Notes: generated by a model from the sequence alone, not told the origin. Shown: positions 1 through 9,941, counted from the first letter of the stretch. The stretch is DNA of 17,008 nt from Balneolales bacterium (GCA_022565415.1 JAIUMT010000030.1:1-17008), one strand, 5' to 3'. Made by a program: numbers and translations.

Positions 1-2
1 GA

Positions 3-557
3 ATAGGCGGATCGGCCTTGCAGGTAGACAAGCTAATGCGCGATATGATGCGGCTTTTGGGAATCAGCTTGATACTGATTTATATCATCTTAGCGGTTCA
101 GTATGAGAGTTTGCGGTATCCGGCGTTGATATTGGTGGCGGTTCCGTTTGCGTGGATCGGATCGTTGTTTTTGCTTTATATAACGGACGGAAGTTTGAAT
201 ACGCTCTCGTTTATGGGAATTCTGATTCTAACTGGTATTGCGGTGAATGACGCGATTTTGAAAGTGGATTTCATGCGAAGGTATCTGGACGAGACGGGTG
301 ATTTGAATCAGGCGATAATGATGGCCGGGAAGCATCGATTTCGACCGGTCGTTATGACAACGCTCACGACTATATTGGGATTGGTGCCCATGCTTATTCC
401 ATTTGGCGACGGATATGAATTTCGTTTTGCATTGGCATCTGCCCTGATTGGAGGCATGATTACTTCTACTTTATTATCTCTATTCGTAGTCCCAACGTTG
501 TTTCGTGTGTTGAATCAGAGAAGACACTCGTCGGCAGAAGTTGAAAACACACACTAA
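3..557 (+). CDS. RND efflux permease, C-terminal end (5' truncated by window edge)
   Basis: This is the last part of an inner-membrane RND (AcrB/HAE1-like) permease, which uses the proton gradient to drive periplasmic or membrane substrates out through an adaptor and outer-membrane channel. The frame is open to the left edge, so the true start lies outside the window; 184 residues are visible. They contain about four hydrophobic helices corresponding to TM9-TM12: around ISLILIYIILAVQYESLRYP, then a helix before DGSLNTLSFMG, the TM10 segment GIAVNDAILKVDF, and the closing LVPMLIPFG and LSLFVVPTLF segments. TM10 has Asn-Asp where AcrB has Lys940-Asn941. An adaptor gene follows 67 nt downstream if its ATG is used. 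The family is certain; the substrate cannot be told. Confidence 0.93.
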   Translation: MGGSALQVDKLMRDMMRLLGISLILIYIILAVQYESLRYPALILVAVPFAWIGSLFLLYITDGSLNTLSFMGILILTGIAVNDAILKVDFMRRYLDETGDLNQAIMMAGKHRFRPVVMTTLTTILGLVPMLIPFGDGYEFRFALASALIGGMITSTLLSLFVVPTLFRVLNQRRHSSAEVENTH

Positions 558-624
558 CGTATTTCAAAGAAAGTCTCCCTCGGTGATAACCGAATTAACT
601 AACCGAAAATCAAACGCACATTAC

Positions 625-1728
625 ATGTTTACCACCATTATTAAACCGACATCCATCCTGTTATTGGTCCTGTTTGCCGTAGCATGTACATCCGAAGAGA
701 CCTCAACCGATCGGCCTGAACGTGAAGGTTCGGTTGAAATTCGTCCTGATGTCGTGTTTGTCAAGACGGATGGAGAGCCACTTTACCGCTATCTGGAAAG
801 CTCCGGGGTGGTGGAACCTGTGCGCGACCTGACCATTCAACCGCGCATCAGCGGATTTTTAGAGTGGCATCAAATTGCCGACGGACGACGGGTGCAGCAA
901 GGCGACACCCTCCTTCGCATCATTCAGGATGAATGGCGACTGCGATATCTCGAGGCTGAAAACGCATATTTGAGGGCAAGTCAGGAGTATAGAATCGAGC
1001 GGGAATTACGTGAACGAGATGGGCGAACTAGCAGACAATCGAGTGATTCCGAATCTGGTGAGTTTACCGAACGCGACGCACGAATTCTGCAGCAACAAAC
1101 CGGATATCTTCAGGCTCAAATCGCGTTCGACAGGGCAAAACTTGATCTAACCTACACATCCGTAATTGCGCCATTTTCCGGAGTAATTCATACAAATCTG
1201 AACTTGTCGGATGGAGCCTATATTAACGCGGGACATGATCTTGGCAAGCTCCTGGATCATCGCAGTGTGCGCGTGCGGCTGGATGTGCTCGAATCGGAGT
1301 TAGCGCGCGTTCGCGAAGGAATGGATGTCGAAATCACCACCGCAACGGGATACAAAACGACGGGCCGGGTTCGAACAATCTCTCCGATGATTAATCGTGA
1401 CCGAAAAACGGGTCAGATCGTGGTCGATGTTGTTAACCGGGAGGGCAACCTCAGAACCGGCATGACCGTCAACGGACGAATATTAACCGAGACGCATAGT
1501 GGTCGGCTAAGGGCCCCTCGAAGTGTACTACTCGAACGCGACGGACGTCAGTTGGTTTTCAAGCTGAGCGGGGAAATGGTTGAATGGGTGTATGTTGAGC
1601 CAGCGATTATCACTCCAGAATACATCATTCTAAACGAAGAAGCCTTGCAAGCGGGCGACACCCTTGCCTACGACCGGCACTTTGCCCTATCTCATCAACA
1701 GCGAATCAACACCCGCATGCGGAACTAA
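625..1728 (+). CDS. Efflux RND transporter periplasmic adaptor (MFP), lipoprotein
   Basis: This is a membrane fusion protein that would bridge an RND permease and an outer-membrane channel. I chose the ATG at 625 (367 aa). The frame is open back to a TTG at 541, but that start would overlap the previous gene and put 28 polar residues before the signal peptide. From the ATG there is a short basic start, a hydrophobic stretch and a lipobox (FAVAC, Cys21), so it is probably a lipoprotein in the periplasm. The order is the first lipoyl half (about 66-98), an alpha hairpin rich in Glu, Arg and Gln (about 101-175), the second lipoyl half (about 176-210, containing SVIAPFSGVI) and a beta-barrel (about 215-285). 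The length is usual for the family. It sits between two RND permease genes, 5 nt before the second, so the three are very likely one operon. Confidence 0.9.
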   Translation: MFTTIIKPTSILLLVLFAVACTSEETSTDRPEREGSVEIRPDVVFVKTDGEPLYRYLESSGVVEPVRDLTIQPRISGFLEWHQIADGRRVQQGDTLLRIIQDEWRLRYLEAENAYLRASQEYRIERELRERDGRTSRQSSDSESGEFTERDARILQQQTGYLQAQIAFDRAKLDLTYTSVIAPFSGVIHTNLNLSDGAYINAGHDLGKLLDHRSVRVRLDVLESELARVREGMDVEITTATGYKTTGRVRTISPMINRDRKTGQIVVDVVNREGNLRTGMTVNGRILTETHSGRLRAPRSVLLERDGRQLVFKLSGEMVEWVYVEPAIITPEYIILNEEALQAGDTLAYDRHFALSHQQRINTRMRN

Positions 1729-1733
1729 TCTCA

Positions 1734-4700
1734 TTGTCATTCTTCAAGCGTAAATATCTGATTTCATTGTTCTACCTGATGGTTATCACGGTAGGACTTG
1801 TGTCGTGGCAAACGATTCCGATGGAATTAGCGCCCGATATTCAGCTGCCATCGGTAACGGTAAGTCATCGATGGGGAAGCACTCCACCAGAGGTGATGGA
1901 GCAAGAAGTCACGCGGAAAGTTGAGCAAATGGCTTCGATGTTGAGAGATGTAGAAGGCATCAGTTCAGCTACCAGAGAAGGAATGTCTAGCGTAACAATT
2001 CGATTTCGGAAAGGGGCTCCGGTTGATTTCCGAGCAGTGGAATTACAGGAATCGTTGCACGGAATTCGAGATGCGCTGCCGCGAAGCTTAATTCAGATGC
2101 CGATTTCACGATCAGTCCCGCGCGAACTTTCTGAAATGCAAACCTTTATGGTGTATTCCCTTCATGGGGACTTACCACCACGCACCCTGCTCGAAATTGC
2201 CGAACAACGCATACGAATCCCGCTAATGGGTCTGCCCGGACTCTCTGAAATCACTCTGAGTGGTGTGCGTGAACCGGCACTGAGCATCATTTTCAACTCC
2301 GTTGCGCTCGAACACTACGACCTGCAGCCAAATCAGCTACTTCAAAACATCCGACGAAATCTGAACTGGCACTCGGCCGGATTTGCCGATCAACCCGGCG
2401 GACGGTACAGCATCATGGTGCCGCCTCAGTTCAAGAATATTGAAGATATCGAGCGAATGCAGCTGAGGTTGCCAGAATCTGACAGATTAATTTACCTGGC
2501 GGATGTTGCCACTGTCCAAATTCAGGACTATCCCGAAAATGAGCGCCGGAGAATAAATGGGAGTCCGGCCCTGACCATCCGTGTCGACAAAGAAGGCGGC
2601 GCCGATGCATTGTCCCTGGCCGAGGAAATCGGTCAACGCATGGAAGTCATTCAAGGGCAATTACCTGAAGGCATATCCATCAGATTAGAACAAGACAACA
2701 CCGAACGACTACGGATTCAATTATCAGAGCTTCAAACCCAATCCGTTTACAGTATTATTGCTGTATTTTTGGTCTTATTGATCTTTATTCGACGATTTCG
2801 CGCGCCATTTTTGATACTCGGAAGCATACTATTTAGTCTTCTCATCAGCATTAGTTTGCTGCTATTAATCGGGTACACAATCAATGTAATCACCCTGGCC
2901 GGACTCACCGTAGCGATAGGGATGATCATCGACAATGCGGTTGTCGTTTTTGAAATCGTGAATCCGGGTTTCCCGCCCGGACGCAACGAACGCATCGAAC
3001 ATTTGCGCAAAAACCTCAAAAGAGCCGTTGTTCCGGTATTGGGAAGTACGCTAACCACCATTGGGATATTTATTCCGCTTTTATTCGCAATGGAAGCCAA
3101 TCGGGAGTTACTCGTTCCGTTGGGATATGCACTATCGTTTACGCTGCTCGCATCGGTGTTGGTGTCGCTACCGTGGATTCCGTACGCCTTGGTTTGGCTG
3201 GTGCCCGGGAATGTGCGGGAGCGTGTGACATACAAAGACATTCGAAAAGGCGGAATATTCAGGAAGGTAAACTTAGTCCGAATTTTCTACTGGCGACGAC
3301 GACTGCGCTGGGTTCTGATGATTGCCTTAATTGCAGCGATTGGGATTCCGACGTTTACAATCGATGAGCCATCCTGGGATGGGGATAGCTGGAAACGAAC
3401 GCTTACGAAACCCTACTTCGACAACAAGCGCAACATCGACAAATGGATAGGCGGAATAACGTACCGTTTTTTCAACGACACTTTTTTCGGAGAACCTTGG
3501 TCCAGAACCCAAGGCGAACAAGTATATATAAGCATCAATACGCCCCAGGGCACGCCACTAGAAGAAATCGACAAGATTGCGCGAAATTTCGAAATCGTAG
3601 CAGAGCCATATCAATACACCTTCGAGTACTACGAAACCACGGTATCCGAACGATTCGGAGCACGATTGATATTCCACATCAAACCAGAATACCTTACCGA
3701 AATGGGTCCGTATCGGTTCTATTCTGAGGTATCCTATTTAGCAGCCCGAACCGGAAACTCACGCATATCGGTGAGTGGATTGGGAGATTTCTTCTCCAGC
3801 GGTGGTGGTGGCTCTGTAAGTTCATCCATTACACTACAAGGATATTCGTACACACAACTCGAGGAGACAGCCAAAGAAATTCAGCGCCGACTCGAACAAA
3901 ACCGGCGAGTTCAGAATGTGGATATAAATCAGACCGGATTTTGGGGTCGAAACGATTTGCAGCAGTACTTTTTAAGCATCGATGAAGAGCAAATACTGGC
4001 CAAGGGCATGAATCGAGCCAATGTTCTGGATGTGTTACAAGTTGATATCAATCCGCAAAATATTTCAGGTAGAGTGGAGTTTCAAGGTCAGCAAATGTAC
4101 CTGATGGGACTTGGAGAACGGCAAAACCAATATTGGATGGATTTTCGAGACCGACCCAGAAACTATCAAAACACCATGTTCACCATGGGTGAAATCTCCA
4201 ATTTGGAAAAAAGAGACATAATGAGCGACATCCGTCGTGAAAATCAGGCCTATACAAGAGGCATCTCCTACGATTTCATGGGTCCGAGCCAAATGGCGCA
4301 GAATTTCAGAAACGAACTATTAGAAGCATTTCCGTTTCCAATAGGAATTCGGATTCAAGAGCGATCATTCTGGGGTTTCGGGGGAAGTGAGTCACGCGAG
4401 AATATGATATTCATCATGATGATGGCCCTCTTAAGCGTCTGGATGATCGTTTCTGCTTTACTTGAAAAATGGCGGGATCCGTTTATTGTGATTCTCGCTG
4501 TGCCGCTAGCATTGCTCGGTGTAATGAGCGGGGTTTTATTTCATGAAATGAACTTTACTCAGGGCGCCATTGCGGGAACATTGCTGAGTGTGGGGGTTGT
4601 GGTGAACAACGCGATATTGCTGATGCATGAAAAAGAGCGCCTGCGGAAGTCCGGTATCTGGGGACTGAGAAGCTGGGTTTATGTGTACAGATCGCGGTTT

Positions 4701-4862
4701 CGGGCGATTATCATAACCTCGCTCACCACCATAGCCGGATTGGTTCCCCTCATCATATTCGGAACTGATCCGATGTGGACAAGCCTGGCTGTTGTTGTGA
4801 GTTGGGGGTTAGGTTTTAGTACAGTCTTATTGTTGCTACTCACCGGTTTGTTCGGAAAATAA
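1734..4862 (+). CDS. Efflux RND transporter permease subunit
   Basis: This is a complete RND pump protein of 1042 aa, the usual length, acting in the inner membrane. The start is a TTG 5 nt after the adaptor's stop; no other start codon extends it upstream, and it places the first helix (about residues 8-25) at the N-terminus followed by the family-typical PMELAPDIQLPSVTV. Porter region 1 spans about 30-330, TM2-TM6 about 336-490, TM7 about 523-545, porter region 2 about 550-870 (with a Gly/Ser-rich loop SSGGGGSVSSS) and TM8-TM12 to the end. TM4 reads GMIIDNAVVVFE: Asp400 matches AcrB Asp407, while Asn401 replaces Asp408. TM10 reads GVVVNNAILLMHE, with Asn958 at the AcrB Lys940 position. It differs clearly from the permease upstream. 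The substrate is unknown; the HAE1-like motifs argue against a CusA-type metal pump. Confidence 0.93.
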   Translation: MSFFKRKYLISLFYLMVITVGLVSWQTIPMELAPDIQLPSVTVSHRWGSTPPEVMEQEVTRKVEQMASMLRDVEGISSATREGMSSVTIRFRKGAPVDFRAVELQESLHGIRDALPRSLIQMPISRSVPRELSEMQTFMVYSLHGDLPPRTLLEIAEQRIRIPLMGLPGLSEITLSGVREPALSIIFNSVALEHYDLQPNQLLQNIRRNLNWHSAGFADQPGGRYSIMVPPQFKNIEDIERMQLRLPESDRLIYLADVATVQIQDYPENERRRINGSPALTIRVDKEGGADALSLAEEIGQRMEVIQGQLPEGISIRLEQDNTERLRIQLSELQTQSVYSIIAVFLVLLIFIRRFRAPFLILGSILFSLLISISLLLLIGYTINVITLAGLTVAIGMIIDNAVVVFEIVNPGFPPGRNERIEHLRKNLKRAVVPVLGSTLTTIGIFIPLLFAMEANRELLVPLGYALSFTLLASVLVSLPWIPYALVWLVPGNVRERVTYKDIRKGGIFRKVNLVRIFYWRRRLRWVLMIALIAAIGIPTFTIDEPSWDGDSWKRTLTKPYFDNKRNIDKWIGGITYRFFNDTFFGEPWSRTQGEQVYISINTPQGTPLEEIDKIARNFEIVAEPYQYTFEYYETTVSERFGARLIFHIKPEYLTEMGPYRFYSEVSYLAARTGNSRISVSGLGDFFSSGGGGSVSSSITLQGYSYTQLEETAKEIQRRLEQNRRVQNVDINQTGFWGRNDLQQYFLSIDEEQILAKGMNRANVLDVLQVDINPQNISGRVEFQGQQMYLMGLGERQNQYWMDFRDRPRNYQNTMFTMGEISNLEKRDIMSDIRRENQAYTRGISYDFMGPSQMAQNFRNELLEAFPFPIGIRIQERSFWGFGGSESRENMIFIMMMALLSVWMIVSALLEKWRDPFIVILAVPLALLGVMSGVLFHEMNFTQGAIAGTLLSVGVVVNNAILLMHEKERLRKSGIWGLRSWVYVYRSRFRAIIITSLTTIAGLVPLIIFGTDPMWTSLAVVVSWGLGFSTVLLLLLTGLFGK

Positions 4863-4958
4863 AGGACGGATTTTAACTTTTTTAATGAATTAAATATCTG
4901 TTTTCAGGTACTTTGCGGTATCAAAAAATAATTAGACGTTTCACAAAAATACAAAAGC

Positions 4959-7394
4959 ATGACAAAGCTATATAAAATCCGGAACTGCGCACTTTTGATG
5001 GTAGCTGCACTTCTGTTGACCTCGACAGGCGTTACAGCACAAGAAACCTACAAAATGCCACCGCCTGAGGTTGCAGCATTGGTTGATGCTCCGTCAAGTC
5101 CGGGACTGAGACTCGCCCCCGACAACAGTTTCATCGTACTTTTGCACTCCCCTGGCGTGCCAACCATCGAAGACGTAGCCCAACCAGAACTCCGACTAGC
5201 CGGCATCCGAATTAATCCGCGAAATAATGGTCCGAGCCGAACCGGATATAACAATCGCATCACCATAAAAGACCCAGAAACCCTCGAAGAACGCGATATA
5301 ACCGGCCTCCCTACAAATCCGGTTATTCAAAACGTGAACATGTCGCCCGACAGCCGTTTCATATCATTTAGCCTGGTTCAGCCAACGCACATAGAATTAT
5401 GGATTGCGGATGTAGCCACTGCTCAGGCTCGGAAGCTTACCGACAAGCACATCAACAACACCTGGTATGGCTCGCCTTATGATTGGTCCCCCGACGGATC
5501 ATTCATCCTGGCCCGAACGATACCATCCAACCGCGGTGAAGCTCCACGCGAACCCGTTGCACCATCCGGTCCCATCATCCAAACTGCAACTGGAGATGCC
5601 GCTCCGGCTCGAACTTTTCAGGATTTATTGGCAAACCCGCATGATGAAGCCCTTTTCGAACATTATTTCACAAGCGAACTCACCCGCATCAATGTAGATG
5701 GCAGTACATCGACCATTGGCCAGGCTGCTATATACGGATCAACATCTGTTTCACCCGACGGACAACATTTACTCGTAACGCAGGTACAAAAACCGTACTC
5801 ATACACCGTTCCGGCTTCGCGATTCCCGAACGTTACCGAAGTTTGGTCCATCGATGGCACCAAAATCGCAACCATAGCAGAAACTCCGTTGCTCGACAAC
5901 ATCCCGATTGCATTTAACTCAACCTACGAAGGTCGCCGAAACATAACATGGAGAAACGCCGCTCACGCCACCCTTTTCTTTCTGGAAACGCAAGACGGAG
6001 GAGATGCCCGGGTTGATGTCGACGTACGCGACATCGCGTATCTGTTGGAAGCTCCGTTTACGGGAGAGCCATCAGAATTGGCGCGACTTCAAACCCGATA
6101 TGCCGGTGTTACGTGGGGAAATGACAACCTCGCACTCATTTACGAAACCTGGAGAGCCAATCGGACCCAGCGTGTTTGGCACATTTCACCGGGTGATGTC
6201 CATTCGGAGCCCCGTTTAGTGGTCGAGCGCAACTACGAAGAGCGTTACAGCGATCCGGGTTCGCCAGAAACACGTCGCAACGATATGGGTCAGAACGTTC
6301 TGTTTACCAGCCCAGACGGATCTGAAATCTACATGACAGGAATCGGTGCTTCGCCCGAAGGAAACCGGCCTTTCTTGCGTGCTATGAACATCGAGACTGG
6401 CGAAACACGGGAATTATGGCGATCTGAGGCACCCTATTTCGAGCAAGTCACCACCATTCTGGATGATGATGCCACACGAATCATCACCCGAAGAGAATCA
6501 AACAACGAACCTCCGAACTTTTTTGAACGCAATCTGGTGGAAGGAAGCACCCGGGCGTTGACCGAGTTCCCACATCCGTCACCAGATCTGATCGATGTTC
6601 AGACAGAATTCGTGAGCTTCGAGCGGGCTGATGGACTCACATTAACCGGTCAGTTGTTGTTACCTCCGGAGTACGATGCCGAAAACGACGGACCATTACC
6701 GCTCATGATTTGGGCCTATCCGCGTGAGTTCGCCAGTGCCGACGCAGCCGGACAAGTATCCGACTCACCGCATCGTTTCAACAACATCAGCTACTGGGGT
6801 CCGCATTTTCTGGTAACGCAGGGGTATGCCGTACTGGCCAACGCCGCAATGCCCATTGTTGCTCCGGCGCCCGATATCGAGCCAAATGAGTCGTCTATCG
6901 AGCAACTTACCTTAAACGCTGAGGCTGCGATTAATTATGTGGTAGATCGTGGTATAGCCGACAGAAACCGTGTTGCCGTAGGCGGACACTCCTACGGAGC
7001 ATTCATGACCGCCAACCTGCTTGCTCACACCGATTTATTCAAAGCCGGAATTGCTCGGAGTGGTGCTTACAACCGAAGCCTAACCCCGTTCGGATTTCAG
7101 GCAGAACCCCGAAACATCTGGGAAGCCCGCGACACCTACATCACCATGTCGCCCTTCTTCTACGCACATCAGATTGAAACTCCGATTCTGTTTATTCACG
7201 GAGAAGCCGACAATAACTCCGGAACATTCCCAATTCAAAGCGAACGCATGTTTCAAGCCATTCGTGGAACCGGCGGAACAGCTAAATTGGTGATGTTGCC
7301 TCATGAAAGTCACGGCTACCGCGCACGAGAATCCCTCATGCACATGCTTCACGAAACTATTGAATGGCTCGACACTTATGTGAAGAATCAGTAG
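4959..7394 (+). CDS. Exported S9 family peptidase, glutamyl-endopeptidase-like (S9D)
   Basis: This is a serine peptidase of the prolyl oligopeptidase family, 811 aa, probably periplasmic. A signal peptide is visible (basic start, hydrophobic ALLMVAALLL, likely cut after VTA, about residue 27). Residues about 45-560 form a beta-propeller-like region with repeated SPDG/SPDS turns. Residues about 570-811 form the alpha/beta hydrolase domain. The catalytic triad reads as Ser678 in GGHSYGAFM, Asp751 in HGEADNN and His785 in PHESHGY. The hydrolase domain, including GIARSGAYNRSLTPFGFQ and PHESHGYRARES, strongly recalls the chloroplast glutamyl endopeptidase group rather than DPP IV or acylaminoacyl peptidases; this rests on memory of that family. 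There is no Shine-Dalgarno sequence. It is 96 nt from the RND gene and followed by an intrinsic terminator, so probably its own unit. Confidence 0.9.
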   Translation: MTKLYKIRNCALLMVAALLLTSTGVTAQETYKMPPPEVAALVDAPSSPGLRLAPDNSFIVLLHSPGVPTIEDVAQPELRLAGIRINPRNNGPSRTGYNNRITIKDPETLEERDITGLPTNPVIQNVNMSPDSRFISFSLVQPTHIELWIADVATAQARKLTDKHINNTWYGSPYDWSPDGSFILARTIPSNRGEAPREPVAPSGPIIQTATGDAAPARTFQDLLANPHDEALFEHYFTSELTRINVDGSTSTIGQAAIYGSTSVSPDGQHLLVTQVQKPYSYTVPASRFPNVTEVWSIDGTKIATIAETPLLDNIPIAFNSTYEGRRNITWRNAAHATLFFLETQDGGDARVDVDVRDIAYLLEAPFTGEPSELARLQTRYAGVTWGNDNLALIYETWRANRTQRVWHISPGDVHSEPRLVVERNYEERYSDPGSPETRRNDMGQNVLFTSPDGSEIYMTGIGASPEGNRPFLRAMNIETGETRELWRSEAPYFEQVTTILDDDATRIITRRESNNEPPNFFERNLVEGSTRALTEFPHPSPDLIDVQTEFVSFERADGLTLTGQLLLPPEYDAENDGPLPLMIWAYPREFASADAAGQVSDSPHRFNNISYWGPHFLVTQGYAVLANAAMPIVAPAPDIEPNESSIEQLTLNAEAAINYVVDRGIADRNRVAVGGHSYGAFMTANLLAHTDLFKAGIARSGAYNRSLTPFGFQAEPRNIWEARDTYITMSPFFYAHQIETPILFIHGEADNNSGTFPIQSERMFQAIRGTGGTAKLVMLPHESHGYRARESLMHMLHETIEWLDTYVKNQ

Positions 7395-7419
7395 AATCTT
7401 AGCGCATTAATGTTAAATT

Positions 7420-7468
7420 ATGGCTCGGGGAAGTTCTAACGAATAGAAACCTCCCCCGGGCCATTTTT
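7420..7468 (+). terminator. Rho-independent terminator after the S9 peptidase
   Basis: An 11-bp GC-rich stem is formed by 7420-7430 (ATGGCTCGGGG) and 7454-7464, with one G-U pair at 7425/7459, and is followed by five T residues (7464-7468). It lies 26 nt after the peptidase stop and ends transcription before the penicillin acylase gene, which must therefore have its own promoter in the short space 7470-7492 or rely on read-through. Confidence 0.8.
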
Positions 7469-7492
7469 ATATCCACTTAGTCAAACCAACAG

Positions 7493-9934
7493 ATGAAGTC
7501 GGTCATTCAATTAACAATCAGCTTGCTCGTCACACTGATTTTGATAACTGCACTAAACACACGCATTGGAAGCATCCCTCCTTTGGGTAAATTTCTGAAT
7601 CCAATCGATGGAGCCTGGAGAAATGCGATTATCAGCGATATTCCGGACGACAAAGACATTCAACTTACCGGCCTGCAGGATGAAGTTCGCATCATCTACA
7701 ACGACCGTGCGGTTCCACATATCTTCGCCAAAAATGACCACGACTTATACATGGCAATGGGTTATGCGATGGCACAACACCGACTTTGGCAAATGGAGTT
7801 TTCAACCATGGCCGCTGCCGGACGAGTTTCCGAAATCGTAGGTTCCGTGGCGCTGGACTACGATCGTCATCAACGACGAATCGGCATGGGCTGGGGAGCA
7901 GAGGTTATTCAAGAATACATGCTTCAGGATGAATGGACGAAAATGGCCCTGGAAGCCTACTCGAAAGGTGTAAATGCCTGGATTGACCAGCTCAAACCCG
8001 GAACACTTCCACTCGAGTACAAACTCCTCAATTATAAGCCCGAACCCTGGACAATCGACAAAACCGCCATATTCTATATGAATATGAACCAGACTCTCAC
8101 CAGCGGTACTAATTCGTATGAGCTAAGCACCATCCAATCATATCTGGGTCGGGAAATAACCGAAATACTGTTTCCTGATTTCCCTCCGACATTAGAGCCC
8201 GTGATAACGGCCGGCACCGAGTGGCCATTTGAAGGACCGAATCGCGAAATTCCGGAGGGTGTTTTCAGTCCGGAATTCCTCAGCAAAGAAGTAATTTCCG
8301 AACGGGATCCGGGCGTTGGCAGCAATAATTGGGCAGTATCGGGCGAGAAAACCGCCAGTGGCGCCGCGATGATGGCTACCGATCCGCATTTAACCCTGAG
8401 TTTGCCGGCCATTTGGTACGAAATGCAGCTCCATGCACCCGGCATCAACACCTACGGAGTTACGCTTCCAGGCGTACCGGGAATGATTATGGGCTTCAAC
8501 GAACACATCGCCTGGGGCAACACCAACACCGCCTGGTCGGGACTCGACATCTTCGAAATTGAGCTCAGCGACGACAAAACGTCTTACTGGCACAACGACG
8601 AATGGAAGCCCCTAACACACAGAATTGAAACCATTCATTCGCGTGATGGAACCACCGTCACAGACACAAACTGGTTCACGCATCACGGACCAATCGCGTA
8701 CATGTCGGGGGAGGAACCATTTTCTAATAATATCCCAGTCGGACATGCGGTTCAATGGATCGCCCACTACCCTACCAATCCGATGGATGCATTTCGGATA
8801 ATTAACCGAAGTGAAAACTTCGACGATTTCCGGGAAGGATTAAGTCGTTTAGGCGGACCTACCCAAAGTTACGTGTTCGCAAGCACGAACGGCGACATTG
8901 CCATGCAAACCAACGGACTCAATCCACTTCGCTACAAAGGAATGGGCAAATATATTATGGATGGACGAAATCCATTAAACGATTGGGATGGATTTATACC
9001 GTTTGAACAATTGCCGATGGAGGTGAATCCACAGCGAAACTATGTAAGTTCGGCGAATCAGCATTCAACGGATGAGGAGTATCCGCACTTTATGGGATGG
9101 CGATTTGCGAGTGAATCACGGGCGACCATCATCAACCGAACGCTGGAGAATTCAAGTAACATCACCATTCAGGACATGATAAACCTCCAGCTAAACAGCG
9201 ATAATTATCGGGCAGATAAATGGCTCGATCGAATGCTCGACTCCACCAACGCCCACATCCGAAATATGGAAGAAAACACGCTTCCGGGTGGAATATCGTC
9301 GGCCATGAATATTTTAAATCAGTGGAACAGGAAAAACGAAGCACATAGCACGGCGCCATTGCTCTTTTCATTATGGATAGACAATGTAGAAAAAGTGCTA
9401 TGGTATCCTTTTCTGGGTGATATTAAGTCTGATATTTACCGACATCCCGACTTAACTGTAAGTTTGGAGACGTTGTTTCACAACTATCATCCGGAAGTGT
9501 ACGATTCCGTAGCAGGATCATTGCCACAAACAGGCAGGTTACTAACTAATGCACTAATCACGGCAGTTAATCAACACGAAATGATGGGCTCTGATACCAA
9601 ATGGGCAGATACAAACGGAAGTACGATTAATCACCTGCTGGATATTCCTGCGTTGAATCAGCCACGACTTCAAAATGATGGAAGCAACGAATCGCCCAAT
9701 GCCGTACGCAAAAATCACGGTCCGTCGTGGCGCATGGTCGTAGAAATGACAGATCCGATTCAGGCGCGGGGCGTTTATCCGGGCGGACAAACCGGGAATC
9801 CGGCCAGCTCAGGATACAATGCATTCATTCCCGACTGGCAACACGGCCATCACTACGAATTATCTCTTTTTTCGAGCTGGGAACAAGCCGCTTATTATGG
9901 AAAAAGCGTTGTCCACCTCAAACCAAGTAATTAA
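7493..9934 (+). CDS. Penicillin acylase family protein (Ntn hydrolase)
   Basis: This 813-aa protein is an N-terminal-nucleophile amidohydrolase of the penicillin/cephalosporin acylase superfamily, which also holds acyl-homoserine-lactone acylases. These precursors self-cleave so that a Ser becomes the beta-chain N-terminus. Here the expected Ser is Ser277 in PGVGSNNWAVSG, preceded by Gly as in the family. The alpha region is about 48-250 (RIIYNDRAVPHIFAKN, AQHRLWQME); the beta region from 277 shows ATDPHLTLSLPAIWYE, GFNEHIAWGNTNT and a late NHGPSWRMVVEM. The N-terminus is a hydrophobic helix (about 5-22) with no clear signal-peptidase site, suggesting a membrane anchor facing the periplasm. 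The natural substrate cannot be read from the sequence. A small membrane protein gene follows 7 nt later. Confidence 0.92.
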   Translation: MKSVIQLTISLLVTLILITALNTRIGSIPPLGKFLNPIDGAWRNAIISDIPDDKDIQLTGLQDEVRIIYNDRAVPHIFAKNDHDLYMAMGYAMAQHRLWQMEFSTMAAAGRVSEIVGSVALDYDRHQRRIGMGWGAEVIQEYMLQDEWTKMALEAYSKGVNAWIDQLKPGTLPLEYKLLNYKPEPWTIDKTAIFYMNMNQTLTSGTNSYELSTIQSYLGREITEILFPDFPPTLEPVITAGTEWPFEGPNREIPEGVFSPEFLSKEVISERDPGVGSNNWAVSGEKTASGAAMMATDPHLTLSLPAIWYEMQLHAPGINTYGVTLPGVPGMIMGFNEHIAWGNTNTAWSGLDIFEIELSDDKTSYWHNDEWKPLTHRIETIHSRDGTTVTDTNWFTHHGPIAYMSGEEPFSNNIPVGHAVQWIAHYPTNPMDAFRIINRSENFDDFREGLSRLGGPTQSYVFASTNGDIAMQTNGLNPLRYKGMGKYIMDGRNPLNDWDGFIPFEQLPMEVNPQRNYVSSANQHSTDEEYPHFMGWRFASESRATIINRTLENSSNITIQDMINLQLNSDNYRADKWLDRMLDSTNAHIRNMEENTLPGGISSAMNILNQWNRKNEAHSTAPLLFSLWIDNVEKVLWYPFLGDIKSDIYRHPDLTVSLETLFHNYHPEVYDSVAGSLPQTGRLLTNALITAVNQHEMMGSDTKWADTNGSTINHLLDIPALNQPRLQNDGSNESPNAVRKNHGPSWRMVVEMTDPIQARGVYPGGQTGNPASSGYNAFIPDWQHGHHYELSLFSSWEQAAYYGKSVVHLKPSN

Positions 9935-9941
9935 AGGACAT

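Noticed and set aside
541..624. TTG start at 541 for the adaptor, giving 28 extra residues
   Set aside because: The extension is polar, overlaps the previous gene, and would bury the lipoprotein signal peptide that begins at ATG 625.
2747..3241. 164-codon minus-strand frame inside the second RND permease
   Set aside because: Antisense to a clearly coding, conserved permease; its composition is that of a shadow frame.
7380..7428. Shared ATGGCTCG between the end of the S9 peptidase gene and the terminator stem, as a third tail copy
   Set aside because: Only eight bases match and the second occurrence is part of the terminator stem; chance is sufficient.
9819..9941. Upstream extension of the small membrane protein to ATG 9819
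   Set aside because: It lies within the end of the acylase gene; a Shine-Dalgarno-like sequence sits just before the ATG pair at 9942/9945.
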